Positions 24,579-34,062 are shown, counted from the stretch's first letter. The stretch: 64,000 nt of DNA from Bradyrhizobium embrapense (GCF_001189235.2 NZ_LFIP02000004.1:62001-126000), one strand, 5' to 3'. Numbers and translations are program-made. Notes: generated by a model not told the origin, from the letters alone.

Positions 24579-26546
24579 GTGGTGGCGACTGCTAAGAAGA
24601 CATCGTCGACAAAAGCCAAGAAGACGAAGAAGGCATCGCCCGCTCGCGCGACCAGGAAAGCCACGGCGAAGTCGCGCGCTGCCAAGACCAAGAAGGGTGT
24701 GCGCGTCATCAAGAAGGCGAAGAAGGCCGCCAAGTCCAAGACGGGCGCCAAGGGCGTGAAGAAATCTGCGGCCAAGAAGGTCGCAAAAAAGGCCGTCAAG
24801 AAGGTTGCTAAGAAGGCTGCCGCGAAGGCCCGCAAGGCGCCGCCGAAGAAGCCAGCCGCTGCAGCCGTGGCTTCGTCCGCAAAGAAGCCTGCGGCGCCGA
24901 GAGCTCCGGCCGCCGAGAAGGCTCCCAAGGCGGCAACGGTTCGCGCGCCCAAGCAACCGAAACCCGCAGCGACTCCGCGCGCGTCCGTCCCGGCACCTGC
25001 TGCGGACCGCAGCAACGTCTACTACATCACGACCGCGATCGCCTACCCGAACGGCCAACCTCACATCGGTCACGCCTATGAGGCGATCGCGACCGATGCA
25101 CTGGCGCGCTTCCAGCGGCTCGACGGCAAGGACGTGTTCTTCCTGACCGGCACCGACGAGCACGGGCAGAAGATGATCCAGACCGCGGCCGGCGAGGGCA
25201 TGACGCCGCACGACCTTGCGACCCGCAACGCTGCCCGCTTCAAGGAGATGGACGAGCGGCTCAACGTCTCGTTCAACCGATTCATCCGCACCTCGGAAGA
25301 ACAGCACCACCGCTCCAGCCAGGCAATCTGGCAGCGTATGGCTGACAACGGCGACATCTATATCGACACCTATGCAGGCTGGTACTCGGTCCGCGACGAA
25401 GCCTATTACGCCGAGGATGAGACCACGGTCGGCGAGGACAATGTCCGCCGCGGTCCGCAGGGCACGCCGGTCGACTGGGTCGAGGAGAAAAGCTATTTCT
25501 TCAAGCTCTCGGCCTATCAGGACAAGCTGTTGCACCTCTACGAGAGCCAGCCCGATTTCATCGGCCCGGATTCGCGCCGCAACGAGGTGATGAGCTTCGT
25601 GCGCGGCGGGCTGAAGGACCTCTCCATCTCACGCACCACCTTCGACTGGGGCGTCAAGGTCCCAGATGATCCCGAGCACGTGATGTATGTCTGGGTCGAC
25701 GCGCTGACTAACTACATCACCGGCGTCGGCTTTCCCGACGAGAGCGACAAGCACTGGCGCTATTGGCCTGCCGACGTCCACATCATCGGCAAGGATATCA
25801 TCCGCTTCCACGCGGTGTACTGGCCGGCCTTCCTGATGTCGGCGGGCATTCCCGTGCAGAAGCGCGTCTATGCGCACGGCTTCCTGTTCAACAGGGGCGA
25901 GAAGATGTCGAAGTCGGTCGGCAACGTGGTCGATCCCTTCAACCTGGCCGATCAGTACGGCGTCGACCAGGTGCGCTATTTCTTCCTGCGCGAGGTGCCG
26001 TTCGGCCAGGACGGCAACTACAACCACGAGGCCATCGTCGCGCGCATCAATGCCGACCTCGCCAATGATTTCGGCAATCTGGCGCAGCGTTCGCTGTCGA
26101 TGATCGCCAAGCAGCTCGGCGGCGTGCTGCCGGAGCCGGGCGGGTTCAGCGACAACGACAAGGCGATCCTGGCGCAAGCCGACGCCATGCTGGAGACGTC
26201 ACGGACCGCAATGGCGACGCAGCAGATCCATCAATGGCTCAACACGGTGTGGGCGGTGGTCGCCGAGGCCAACCGCTACTTTGCCGGCGAGGCGCCGTGG
26301 GCCTTGGCGAAGACCGATCCGGCGCGCCAGAAGACGGTGCTGTATGTCACCGCTGAAGTGGTGCGCCAGATCGCGATCATGGCGCAGGCCGTGATGCCGG
26401 AGTCCTGCGGCAAGATGCTCGACAGCCTCGGCGTCCCTGCCGATGCGCGCAACTTCGCGGCCATCGCGGAGCGGATCAAGCCGGGCACGGTTCTGCCGGC
26501 GCCGGTCGGCGTGTTTCCGCGCTACGTGGAACCGAAGACCGAATGA
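24579..26546 (+). CDS. metG: Methionyl-tRNA synthetase with Lys/Ala-rich N-terminal extension
   Basis: 655 residues. Residues from about 146 form a complete class I synthetase: HIGH in PNGQPHIGHAYE, KMSKS in GEKMSKSVGNVVDP, and the anticodon-binding helical domain; there is no C-terminal dimerisation domain. The first 145 residues are almost only Lys, Ala, Pro, Thr and Arg (KKAKKAAKSK, AKKVAKKAVKKVAKKAAAKA), like a histone H1 tail. The GTG start at 24579 has AAGGA just upstream, so the extension is probably translated. It may bind tRNA or other nucleic acid (inference). The end overlaps tatD by ATGA. Confidence 0.94.
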   Translation: MVATAKKTSSTKAKKTKKASPARATRKATAKSRAAKTKKGVRVIKKAKKAAKSKTGAKGVKKSAAKKVAKKAVKKVAKKAAAKARKAPPKKPAAAAVASSAKKPAAPRAPAAEKAPKAATVRAPKQPKPAATPRASVPAPAADRSNVYYITTAIAYPNGQPHIGHAYEAIATDALARFQRLDGKDVFFLTGTDEHGQKMIQTAAGEGMTPHDLATRNAARFKEMDERLNVSFNRFIRTSEEQHHRSSQAIWQRMADNGDIYIDTYAGWYSVRDEAYYAEDETTVGEDNVRRGPQGTPVDWVEEKSYFFKLSAYQDKLLHLYESQPDFIGPDSRRNEVMSFVRGGLKDLSISRTTFDWGVKVPDDPEHVMYVWVDALTNYITGVGFPDESDKHWRYWPADVHIIGKDIIRFHAVYWPAFLMSAGIPVQKRVYAHGFLFNRGEKMSKSVGNVVDPFNLADQYGVDQVRYFFLREVPFGQDGNYNHEAIVARINADLANDFGNLAQRSLSMIAKQLGGVLPEPGGFSDNDKAILAQADAMLETSRTAMATQQIHQWLNTVWAVVAEANRYFAGEAPWALAKTDPARQKTVLYVTAEVVRQIAIMAQAVMPESCGKMLDSLGVPADARNFAAIAERIKPGTVLPAPVGVFPRYVEPKTE

Positions 26547-27352
26547 GTGGTTCGAAATTCATGCTGGTCGACAGTCACTGCCATCTCGATTTCCCTGATT
26601 TCGCCGACGATCTCGACGGGATCGTCGGCCGCGCCGCAGCGGCCGGCGTCGGTCGCCTGGTCACGATCTCGACCCGGGTGAGGCGGCTCGGCGGTTTGCT
26701 TGCGATCACGGAGCGGTTTCCCGACGTCTACTGTTCGGTCGGCACCCATCCGCACCATGCCGACGAAGAGGACGGCATTCCCGCGAGCGAACTGATCGAG
26801 CTGACCAGGCATCCCAAGGTCGTGGCGCTCGGCGAGGCGGGGCTCGATTATTTCTACGAGCACGGCTCGCGCGAGGCCCAGGAGCGCGGCTTTCGCGCGC
26901 ATATCGCGGCGGCGCGCGAAACCGGTCTGCCGCTCGTCATCCACACCCGGGAGGCCGATGAGGATTGCGGCCGCATCCTGGAGGACGAAGTCGCGAAGGG
27001 CCCGTTCAAGGCCGTGCTGCACTGCTACACCGGCGGCCGCGAGCTCGCCATGAAGGCGATCGCGCTCGGACTGTCGATCTCGTTCACGGGCATCCTGACC
27101 TTCAAGAAGTCGGACGCCCTGCGCGCACTTGCTGCCGAGCTGCCGGCCGATCGCATCATGGTCGAGACCGACGCGCCGTATCTTGCGCCCGGCAAGTTCC
27201 GCGGCAAGCGCAACGAGCCGTCCTACGTCGTCGAGGTCGCCAAGGTGCTCGCCGAAACCCGCGGCGTCTCGCTCGAGCAGATCTCGCGGCAGACCACCGA
27301 AAACTTCTTCCGGCTGTTCTCCAAGGTGCCGGCGCCGAAGGTTGCTGCATGA
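26543..27352 (+). CDS. TatD-family metal-dependent hydrolase
   Basis: 269 residues. Metal ligands of the TatD barrel are visible: DSHCHLD at the N-terminus, GEAGLDYFYE, HTREADED, HCYTGG and ETDAPYLAP. The family has 3'-5' exonuclease or D-aminoacyl-type hydrolase activity depending on member. It overlaps both neighbours by ATGA and forms the middle of a metG-tatD-MBL operon, an arrangement common in alphaproteobacteria. Confidence 0.93.
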   Translation: MSGSKFMLVDSHCHLDFPDFADDLDGIVGRAAAAGVGRLVTISTRVRRLGGLLAITERFPDVYCSVGTHPHHADEEDGIPASELIELTRHPKVVALGEAGLDYFYEHGSREAQERGFRAHIAAARETGLPLVIHTREADEDCGRILEDEVAKGPFKAVLHCYTGGRELAMKAIALGLSISFTGILTFKKSDALRALAAELPADRIMVETDAPYLAPGKFRGKRNEPSYVVEVAKVLAETRGVSLEQISRQTTENFFRLFSKVPAPKVAA

Positions 27353-28155
27353 CGCTGACACTGACAATCCTGGGCTGCGGCTCATCCGCCGGCGTGCCGC
27401 GCCCGGCGCTCGGCTGGGGCGCCTGCGATCCGAGCAATCCCAAAAACCGCCGCCGCCGCTGCTCGATCATGGCCGAGCGCACCATGGAGCACGGCACCAC
27501 GCGGGTCGTGATCGATACGGCGCCCGACCTGCGCGAGCAGTTGATCGACGCCAACGTCGAGCATATCGACGCGGTGTTCCTGACGCATGAGCATGCCGAC
27601 CAGACCCACGGCATCGACGATCTGCGCTCCGTGGTTTTGCATCAGCGCCGCCGCATCCCAGTCTACTTCAACCAGTCGACCGCCAAGGACATCATGGCGC
27701 GGTTCTCATATTGCTTCATCTCGCCGGAAGGCAGCGACTATCCGCCGATCCTGACCCGGCATTCGATCGAGGCCGGCGAGAGCCACGCGGTGCAGGGGAA
27801 GGGCGGTCCGCTGGAGCTCGAGGCCTTCCTGGTGCAGCATGGCAGGATCCCCGCGCTCGGCTATCGCATCGGCGATGCCGCCTACACGCCCGATCTGCAC
27901 GACATTCCCAAGGAGAGCTGGCCGGCGCTCGAAGGACTCGAGCTATGGATCGTCGACGGCTTGCGCTATGCGCCGCATCCCAGCCATTTCAGCGTTGCCG
28001 ACGCGCTGTCGTGGATCGAGCGCTTCAAGCCGAAGCGCGCGGTGATCACCAACATGCATTCCGACCTCGACTACGAGGTGCTGCGGCAGAGTCTGCCGGC
28101 CGGCGTGATCCCGGCCTATGACGGCATGCGCCTGACGCTCGATCGGGCAGGCTGA
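27349..28155 (+). CDS. MBL-fold phosphodiesterase (PhnP-like)
   Basis: 268 residues. A metallo-beta-lactamase fold with THEHADQTHGIDDLR (HxHxDH-type metal site), DTAPDLREQ, and a final HSDLDYE segment. The N-terminal LGCGSSAGVPRPALGWGACD with a Cys-containing loop is as in PhnP-type 1,2-cyclic phosphodiesterases. No phosphonate genes are nearby, so the substrate is probably another cyclic phosphate. The start overlaps the tatD stop. Confidence 0.88.
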   Translation: MTLTLTILGCGSSAGVPRPALGWGACDPSNPKNRRRRCSIMAERTMEHGTTRVVIDTAPDLREQLIDANVEHIDAVFLTHEHADQTHGIDDLRSVVLHQRRRIPVYFNQSTAKDIMARFSYCFISPEGSDYPPILTRHSIEAGESHAVQGKGGPLELEAFLVQHGRIPALGYRIGDAAYTPDLHDIPKESWPALEGLELWIVDGLRYAPHPSHFSVADALSWIERFKPKRAVITNMHSDLDYEVLRQSLPAGVIPAYDGMRLTLDRAG

Positions 28156-28158
28156 AAC

Positions 28159-29808
28159 TCAGGCCGAGATCGCCTTGGCCGATCCGACCGTGTTGCGCAG
28201 CAGGAACTTCTGGATCTTGCCCGTCGATGTCTTCGGGATCACGCCGAACACCACCGATTTCGGCGTCTTGAAGCCCGACATGTGCTCGCGGCAATAGGCG
28301 ATGATCTCGGCCTCGGTCGCCTTGGCGCCGTCCTTCAGCTCGATGAAGGCGCAGGGCACTTCGCCCCATTTCGGATCGGGTTTTGCCACCACCGCAGCGA
28401 ACAGCACCGCGGGGTGCTTGTAGAGGATATCCTCGACCTCGACGGAGGAGACGTTCTCGCCGCCGGAGATGATGATGTCCTTGGAGCGGTCCTTGATGAT
28501 GACGTAGCCGTGCTCATCGAGCACGCCGAGATCGCCGGTGTGAAACCAGCCGCCGGCAAAGGCTTCCTGCGTCGCCTTCTCGTTCTTCAGATAGCCCTTC
28601 ATCACGATGTTGCCGCGGAACATGACCTCGCCGATGGTCTCGCCGTCGCGCGGCACCTCGCGCATGGTCTCGGGATCGAGCACCGTGACGCCTTCCTGCA
28701 GCGGATAGGCCACGCCCTGGCGGCGCTTCAGCTGCGCACGGGCATCGGCCGAGAGTTCATCCCAGCCGGGCTGCTCGGCGCAGACCGAGGCGGGGCCGTA
28801 GACCTCGGTCAGCCCATAGACATGGGTCAGCTTGATGCCGATGCGCTCGGCGCCTTCCAGCACGGCAACCGGCGGTGCCGCGCCCGCGATCAGGCCGACG
28901 ACGGGTTTTGCCTTGCCGCCCTTCGGCGCATCGGGCGCATTGATCAGCGTGTTGTAGACGATCGGCGCGCCGCACATGTGGGTGACGCCGTGCTTCGGGA
29001 TCAGCTCGAAGATCTTCGCCGGGTCCACCTTGCGCAGGCAGACATTGACGCCGGCGGTCGCCGCGATGGTCCACGGGAAGCACCAGCCGTTGCAGTGGAA
29101 CATCGGCAGCGTCCAGAGATAGACCGGATGCTGGCCGAGATTGCCGGCGAGAATGTTGCTGACGGCGTTCAGATACGCGCCGCGGTGATGGGTCACGACG
29201 CCCTTCGGATTGCCTGTCGTGCCCGACGTGTAGCTCAGCGCGATCGCGTCCCATTCGTCGGCCGGCGGCCGCTCGGCGAAAGCCGGATCGCCTTGCGCAA
29301 CCGCGGCCTCATACTCGATCTCGCCGATCCGCTTGCCGCCGGCGAAGGTGGCATCGTCGACGTCGATCACGAACGGCTTTGCGCCCTGCATCAGCGTCAA
29401 CGCCTCCGCGATCACGCCGGAGAATTCGGGATCGACCAGGATGATCCTGGCGCCGCCATGGTCGAGCTGGAACGCGATCGACGCCGCGTCGAGCCGGATG
29501 TTGAGCGCGTTCAGCACCGCGCCGGTCATCGGCACCGCGAAATGCAATTCATTCATCGCCGGGACGTTCGGCAGCATCGCCGCGACGGTGTCGCCATGGC
29601 CGATGCCGTGGCCTGCGAGATAGGACGCAAAGCGCTTGCAGCGCTCAAAGGTCTGTTTCCAGGTGAAGCTGCGGCCCTCGTAGACCGCGCTGACGTGGTC
29701 GGGATAGACCGCGGCCGAGCGCGCCAGGAAGCTCAGCGGCGTCAGCGGCACGTAGTTGGCGGGCGTCTTGTCGAGCCCGATCGAGTACTGGTTCTGGGCT
29801 GCACTCAT
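28159..29808 (-). CDS. Acyl-CoA synthetase (AMP-binding)
   Basis: 549 residues. ANL superfamily: the P-loop-like YTSGTTGNPKGV (about residue 178), YGLTEVYGP, HTGDLGVLDEHGY, and the C-terminal catalytic Lys in STGKIQKFLLR. It adenylates a carboxylic acid and transfers it to CoA. Resemblance is to medium-chain/short-chain ligases of the FadD or DmdB type; the exact acid is unknown. It lies 25 bases after the DctQM gene on the same strand, so it probably activates the acid imported by that transporter (inference). The start at 29808 gives MSAAQNQYSIG; a longer frame is not supported. Confidence 0.9.
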   Translation of the reverse strand: MSAAQNQYSIGLDKTPANYVPLTPLSFLARSAAVYPDHVSAVYEGRSFTWKQTFERCKRFASYLAGHGIGHGDTVAAMLPNVPAMNELHFAVPMTGAVLNALNIRLDAASIAFQLDHGGARIILVDPEFSGVIAEALTLMQGAKPFVIDVDDATFAGGKRIGEIEYEAAVAQGDPAFAERPPADEWDAIALSYTSGTTGNPKGVVTHHRGAYLNAVSNILAGNLGQHPVYLWTLPMFHCNGWCFPWTIAATAGVNVCLRKVDPAKIFELIPKHGVTHMCGAPIVYNTLINAPDAPKGGKAKPVVGLIAGAAPPVAVLEGAERIGIKLTHVYGLTEVYGPASVCAEQPGWDELSADARAQLKRRQGVAYPLQEGVTVLDPETMREVPRDGETIGEVMFRGNIVMKGYLKNEKATQEAFAGGWFHTGDLGVLDEHGYVIIKDRSKDIIISGGENVSSVEVEDILYKHPAVLFAAVVAKPDPKWGEVPCAFIELKDGAKATEAEIIAYCREHMSGFKTPKSVVFGVIPKTSTGKIQKFLLRNTVGSAKAISA

Positions 29809-29833
29809 GGCTCTATCCCATCCGCAAGGTGCT

Positions 29834-31720
29834 TTAAAGGAAACCGATCGATATCCAGGGGAAGATGGCAACGATGATCAGGCCGATCAACAGCGCCAGC
29901 ATGTAACCCCAGATCGGCCTTATACCCTCGGCCGGATCGACGCGCCCGATAGCGCAGGCGGCATAGTAACCGACGCCGAACGGCGGCGCGAACAGTCCGA
30001 TGCCCATCGCCAGGATGATGATCATGGCGTAGTGCACCTCGTGGACGCCGACCTGGCGCGCAATCGGAAACAGCAGCGGCCCGAACAGCACGATCGCCGG
30101 AATGCCCTCCAGCACGCTGCCGAGGATCACGAAAGCCAGGATCGAGACCGCGATGAAGGCTGCCGAACCGCCCGGCAGCCCGGTCATCGCCGCCGCCAGC
30201 GCCCGCGAGAAGCCGGACTGGGTCAGGCCCCAGGCCATGCCGGTCGCCGTGCCGATGATGAAGAGGATCGCGCCCGACAGGCACGCGGTGTCGATCAGCA
30301 TCGGCACCAGCCGCCGCCAGTTGAGCTTGCGGTAGATCAGAAGGCCGATGAGGAAGGCATAGACGATGCCGATGGTGGAGACTTCGGTGGCGGTCGCGAT
30401 ACCTTCGACCACGGCGTAGCGGATCACGAAGGGCAGCGCCAATGCGGGCAAGGCGAACACCAGCGCCTTGCCGATCTCGCCGCCGGAGGCGCGCTGGACG
30501 TGGCTGAGGTCTTCGCCGCGGTAGCGCCACCACACCAGCGCCGACAGCGTGATCGCCAGCACCACGCCCGGCAGCAGGCCGCCGGTGAACAGCGCCGAGA
30601 TCGAGACGCCGGTGACCGAGCCGATGGTGATCAGCACGAGGCTCGGCGGAATGGTTTCGGTCTGGGCGCCGGTCGCGGCGAGCAGCGCGACCAGATCGCC
30701 TGGCCTCGCGCCGCGCTGCTTCATTTCGGGGAACAGCACGGGCGCGACAGCGGCCATGTCGGCGGCCTTCGATCCGGAGATGCCGGAGACCAGGTACATG
30801 GCGCCGACCAGCACGTAATGCAGGCCGCCACGGACATGGCCGAGCAGGCTCGCCAGGAACGCGACCATCGCGCGTGCCATGCCTGTCATCTCGATCAAGA
30901 GGCCGAGGAAGACGAACAGCGGCACCGACAGCAGGATCAGATGGCTCATGCCCTCGTCCATCCGGCCGACCAGCACCATCAACGGAGTCCGCGTCGTCAG
31001 CGCCAGATAGCCGAAGATCGCCATGCCGAAGGCAAAGCCGATCGGCACGCCGGCGAACACGCAGAAGCCGACCACGCCGACGAAGAAGATGATCAAATTG
31101 AGGTTGCCGAGCGGCCGCAGCATCGGCTGCGCCAGCCAGAATACGCCGATCAGCGCGACGACGGTCAGCGCCGCCAGCAGGAAGGTCTTGAAATCGCCGA
31201 CCCGCGCCAGCCGCAGCAGCGCGAACAGCCCCATCAGACAGGTGCCGACCGGCAGCGCCGCCGCGCGCCAGGTGTTGGATATCTGCAGCGCCGGCGTCGT
31301 GATGAAGCTCTCTTCGTAGGCGTATTCATAGGCCGGCCGCACGATCAGGATCAGGAACGCCAGCGCGGCGCAGGTCGCGACCACGTCGAGATAGGCCCAC
31401 AACTTCGGCCCGGCGCTTGCGACCAATGCCGTCATCCGCATGTGCTCGCCGCGGCGGAACGCGACCGCCGATCCCAGCATCGCGAGCCACAGAAACAGGA
31501 TCGACGCCAGCTCGTCGGACCAGATCAGCGGCGCATGCAGCACGTAACGCGACACCACGCCGGCGAACAGGATCACGACCTCGGCGACGACGAGGATCGC
31601 CGCCGGGATTTCGACCACCCAGCCGAGCGCAGCGTCGATGGAACCGAGAACGGAGCGGCGGCGAGGGGGCTGTGACGCCGCCTCGCCGGCCACGGCCGGC
31701 GTCATCTCGACATGAGCCAT
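29834..31720 (-). CDS. TRAP transporter fused permease (DctQ-DctM)
   Basis: 628 residues, many hydrophobic helices. Residues up to about 175 form a DctQ-like small subunit with four helices (IWSDELASILFLWLAMLG). The rest is the large DctM permease with SGISGSKAADMAAVAPVL, ETIPPSLVL and the C-terminal FAPPFGVGYYAAC motifs. Fused QM proteins are known in TRAP systems. AGGAGG lies before the ATG at 31720. It works with the binding protein encoded 34 bases upstream to import an organic acid using a sodium or proton gradient. Confidence 0.93.
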   Translation of the reverse strand: MAHVEMTPAVAGEAASQPPRRRSVLGSIDAALGWVVEIPAAILVVAEVVILFAGVVSRYVLHAPLIWSDELASILFLWLAMLGSAVAFRRGEHMRMTALVASAGPKLWAYLDVVATCAALAFLILIVRPAYEYAYEESFITTPALQISNTWRAAALPVGTCLMGLFALLRLARVGDFKTFLLAALTVVALIGVFWLAQPMLRPLGNLNLIIFFVGVVGFCVFAGVPIGFAFGMAIFGYLALTTRTPLMVLVGRMDEGMSHLILLSVPLFVFLGLLIEMTGMARAMVAFLASLLGHVRGGLHYVLVGAMYLVSGISGSKAADMAAVAPVLFPEMKQRGARPGDLVALLAATGAQTETIPPSLVLITIGSVTGVSISALFTGGLLPGVVLAITLSALVWWRYRGEDLSHVQRASGGEIGKALVFALPALALPFVIRYAVVEGIATATEVSTIGIVYAFLIGLLIYRKLNWRRLVPMLIDTACLSGAILFIIGTATGMAWGLTQSGFSRALAAAMTGLPGGSAAFIAVSILAFVILGSVLEGIPAIVLFGPLLFPIARQVGVHEVHYAMIIILAMGIGLFAPPFGVGYYAACAIGRVDPAEGIRPIWGYMLALLIGLIIVAIFPWISIGFL

Positions 31721-31754
31721 GGCAATCCTCCTGGCAAGCCTCCCGCGTGATCGA

Positions 31755-32774
31755 TCAGGACAGTTTGCCGACTGACTTCTCGAGCAGATCCCAGGCCTTC
31801 TCGCCGTACTTGCTCTTCCACTCGGCGTAGAAGCCGGCAGCGCGGAGCTTGTCGCGGAACGGTCCGACCTCGGGCTGGTTGAACACGAGGCCCTTGCCGG
31901 TGAGCTCCTGCTTCACGGTGGCGTTGAGCTTCTCGGTGTCCTCGCGCTCCTTGACGGCGGCCGCGTTGACGTTCTTGGCGACGATGGCCTTGATATCGTC
32001 CGGCAGCGCCGCCCAGGCACGGCGGTTCATCAGGAACCAGAAGCCGTCCCACATGTGGTTGGTCAGCGAGCAGTACTTCTGCACCTCGTACAGCTTCGCC
32101 GCCGAGATCAGCGCCAGCGGGTTTTCCTGGCCTTCGACGATCTTGGTCTGCAGCGCCGAATAGACCTCGCTGAAATTGATCGAGGCGGGCGATGCATCGA
32201 ACGCCTTGAACATCGAGGTCCACAGCGGCGACACCGGCACGCGGATCTTGAAGCCCTTGAGGTCGTCAGGACCGGTGATCGGCTTGGTCGACGACGTGGT
32301 CTGGCGGAAGCCGTTGTCCCAGATCTTGTCCATGACCTCGAGGCCGGCCTTGTTGATTTCGCCGCGCACATAGGCGCCGAGCTCGCCATCCATGGCCTTC
32401 CAGACCGTGGGATAGTCCGGGAATGCGAAGCCGATGCCGTTGATCGAGGCGGCCGGCACCAGGGTCGCCAGGATCAGGCCGGACAGCGTGAAGAACTCGA
32501 CGCCGCCCGAGCGCACCTGGCTCAGCATGTCGGTATCGGAGCCGAGCTGGCTGTTCGGAAACACCTGCAGGTCGAACCGGCCGTTGGTCTCGGTCTTGAT
32601 CGCCGCGGCCATCTCCCGGGCGCGCGCCACGAACGGATGCGACTCCGGCAGGTTGTTGGCGAACTTGTACGAGAACTCGGCCGACTGGGCGCGCGCGACA
32701 TACGGCGCGCCAATTCCGCCCAGGACGGCGGAAGCGGCGGAGGCCTTCAGCAGCGTGCGTCGTGAAAAGCTCAT
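31755..32774 (-). CDS. TRAP transporter substrate-binding protein (DctP family)
   Basis: 339 residues. N-terminal twin-arginine-type signal SRRTLLKASAASA with cleavage after ARA. The mature domain has the DctP features: NLPESHPFVARAREMAAAI, VFPNSQLGSDTDMLSQV, and the conserved Arg in KIRVP that binds the ligand carboxylate. It is the first gene of the transporter operon. An upstream extension of 30 codons would bury the signal and is rejected. Confidence 0.92.
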   Translation of the reverse strand: MSFSRRTLLKASAASAVLGGIGAPYVARAQSAEFSYKFANNLPESHPFVARAREMAAAIKTETNGRFDLQVFPNSQLGSDTDMLSQVRSGGVEFFTLSGLILATLVPAASINGIGFAFPDYPTVWKAMDGELGAYVRGEINKAGLEVMDKIWDNGFRQTTSSTKPITGPDDLKGFKIRVPVSPLWTSMFKAFDASPASINFSEVYSALQTKIVEGQENPLALISAAKLYEVQKYCSLTNHMWDGFWFLMNRRAWAALPDDIKAIVAKNVNAAAVKEREDTEKLNATVKQELTGKGLVFNQPEVGPFRDKLRAAGFYAEWKSKYGEKAWDLLEKSVGKLS

Positions 32775-33181
32775 TGGGTTTGCTCCCTCGAGAGGCTTGT
32801 TGTTGTTCTGAGATGCCAATCCTATACGGACCTGATGCCGCGGGGTCACCAGCGATCTCTGCACAGCTGGCGCTTATTGCAGCGTCCGTACGCCGCGGCA
32901 ATATCGGCTTTCTGCCGAGACGCGTGGGGCGTGGATTGCTATCGCGGCTGGACCAGCCGGAGCAGCGATCGAGACAAGCCCCGACAGCCGCCAAGCTGCG
33001 GGCTGGTGCGAAGATTTCCCACTAAATATCTGATCTAATTGGAGATATAAATATTCCATAATATACCTTATGCGAATTATGGATATGGGAGCGGCCGCCA
33101 AGCGCCCGGCCGCTATCCCATTGCTTCGCTCTGGCTCGACCTGATGGATTTTGTGACTCGGACCTGAGCTGATCGGTCGTG
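32775..33181. other. Intergenic region with AT-rich inverted repeats
   Basis: 407 bases with no supported gene. It holds the presumed TRAP-operon promoter, a tRNA-like decayed stretch (about 32880-32960) and the AT-rich patch at 33022-33088. Confidence 0.5.
33022..33088. promoter_or_regulatory. AT-rich patch with two inverted repeats
   Basis: In a GC-rich genome these 67 bases are mostly A/T. ATATCT and AGATAT flank 11 bases, and CCATAAT (33056-33062) pairs with ATTATGG (33076-33082). Possible operator or promoter for the leftward TRAP operon; no regulator gene is adjacent. Confidence 0.35.
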
Positions 33182-33742
33182 TCAGACCTGCTCCGGCCGC
33201 CCGTACCCCGTGACGCATCGGATCGACCGCTCGAGCAAAACCCCGATCGCCGATCCCACGACGACGTCACTGGCCCAATGCGCCAGCAACAGCACGCGCG
33301 TCGATATGAGACAAGCGCCGAGCGCCCGGACGATCCCGCGCTGGCCCTCGGGAAGCTGGCTCGCCGCCGAGCTGATGGCGCCGACCTGAATTGCATGCCC
33401 TGACGGAAACGAGTCCTCGGCCCTGCCTGAGATTGGAATGCCGTGTAGATGACCAACGACGGTGAGCCGGTCCGGCCGCTTCTGGTTGAAGACCAATTTG
33501 AGCAGATGCGGAACCAGGGATGCGGTCAACGCCGTGACCAGAAGATGGTCACTCGCCCGGCGCCGCGGCTCGGGCTTGCCCCGACACCATAGCCACCATC
33601 CAAGTGCCACGGCGCAGACGATATGCTCGTCCGCGGCCCACGTCAGGATTGACGCGGCGCGTTCTGTTGGCGGGGTGGTGCTCCGCGCGATAGCGCGCGC
33701 AATGGCAATATCGGGCTGGGTCGGTCGGACCGTGATCGGCAT
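33182..33742 (-). CDS. PAP2-family phosphatase
   Basis: 186 residues, several membrane segments. The three-part PAP2 signature is complete: K-x6-RP in KLVFNQKRP, PSGH in DSFPSGHAI, and SR-like x5-H-x3-D in STRVLLLAHWASD. Members dephosphorylate lipid phosphates such as phosphatidic acid or undecaprenyl pyrophosphate at the membrane. It stands alone, with CsbD next on the same strand. Confidence 0.9.
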   Translation of the reverse strand: MPITVRPTQPDIAIARAIARSTTPPTERAASILTWAADEHIVCAVALGWWLWCRGKPEPRRRASDHLLVTALTASLVPHLLKLVFNQKRPDRLTVVGHLHGIPISGRAEDSFPSGHAIQVGAISSAASQLPEGQRGIVRALGACLISTRVLLLAHWASDVVVGSAIGVLLERSIRCVTGYGRPEQV

Positions 33743-33816
33743 GCATGCCCTCGCTTAACGTCGACGACGGCAACTCTTCAACGTTTCCCATTCGCACCCG
33801 TTCCAAACCACGCAAA

Positions 33817-33842
33817 GCAAAAGGCCCCGCTCAAGCGGGGCC
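33817..33842 (-). terminator. Rho-independent terminator of csbD-like gene
   Basis: GGCCCCGC (33823-33830) and GCGGGGCC (33835-33842) form a perfect eight-base stem with a four-base loop. Read on minus it is followed by TTTTGC. It lies 17 bases after the stop of the CsbD gene. Confidence 0.8.
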
Positions 33843-33858
33843 CCGAATGCCGCAGCGG

Positions 33859-34062
33859 TCACCATTTCTGGCGGCTGTACCAATCATTCACTTCCTTCGT
33901 GGCTTGATCCTTGGCATAGCCGTAGCGCTGCTGCAGACGGCCTTCGAGTTGATCCTGCTTGCCGGCAATGACATCGAGGTCGTCATCGGTCAGCTTGCCC
34001 CACTGCTCCTTGACCTTGCCCTTGACCTGCTTCCAGTTGCCTTCGACACGATTCCAATCCAT
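33859..34062 (-). CDS. CsbD-family stress protein
   Basis: 67 residues, the usual CsbD length. The N-terminal MDWNRVEGNWKQVKGKVKEQ and the WGKLTDDDLDVIAG segment are diagnostic. Family members are abundant small general-stress proteins of unknown mechanism. A longer upstream frame is rejected. It is divergent from the DUF892 gene, with 175 bases between them that probably hold both promoters, perhaps under general stress control. Confidence 0.93.
   Translation of the reverse strand: MDWNRVEGNWKQVKGKVKEQWGKLTDDDLDVIAGKQDQLEGRLQQRYGYAKDQATKEVNDWYSRQKW

Noticed and set aside
28282..29877. Long open frame on plus opposite the acyl-CoA synthetase
   Set aside because: Antisense shadow of a clear AMP-binding enzyme.
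29756..31675. Long open frame on plus, rich in His/Gln/Asp/Arg, opposite the TRAP permease
   Set aside because: Composition is that of an antisense of a membrane protein; no ribosome site or family.
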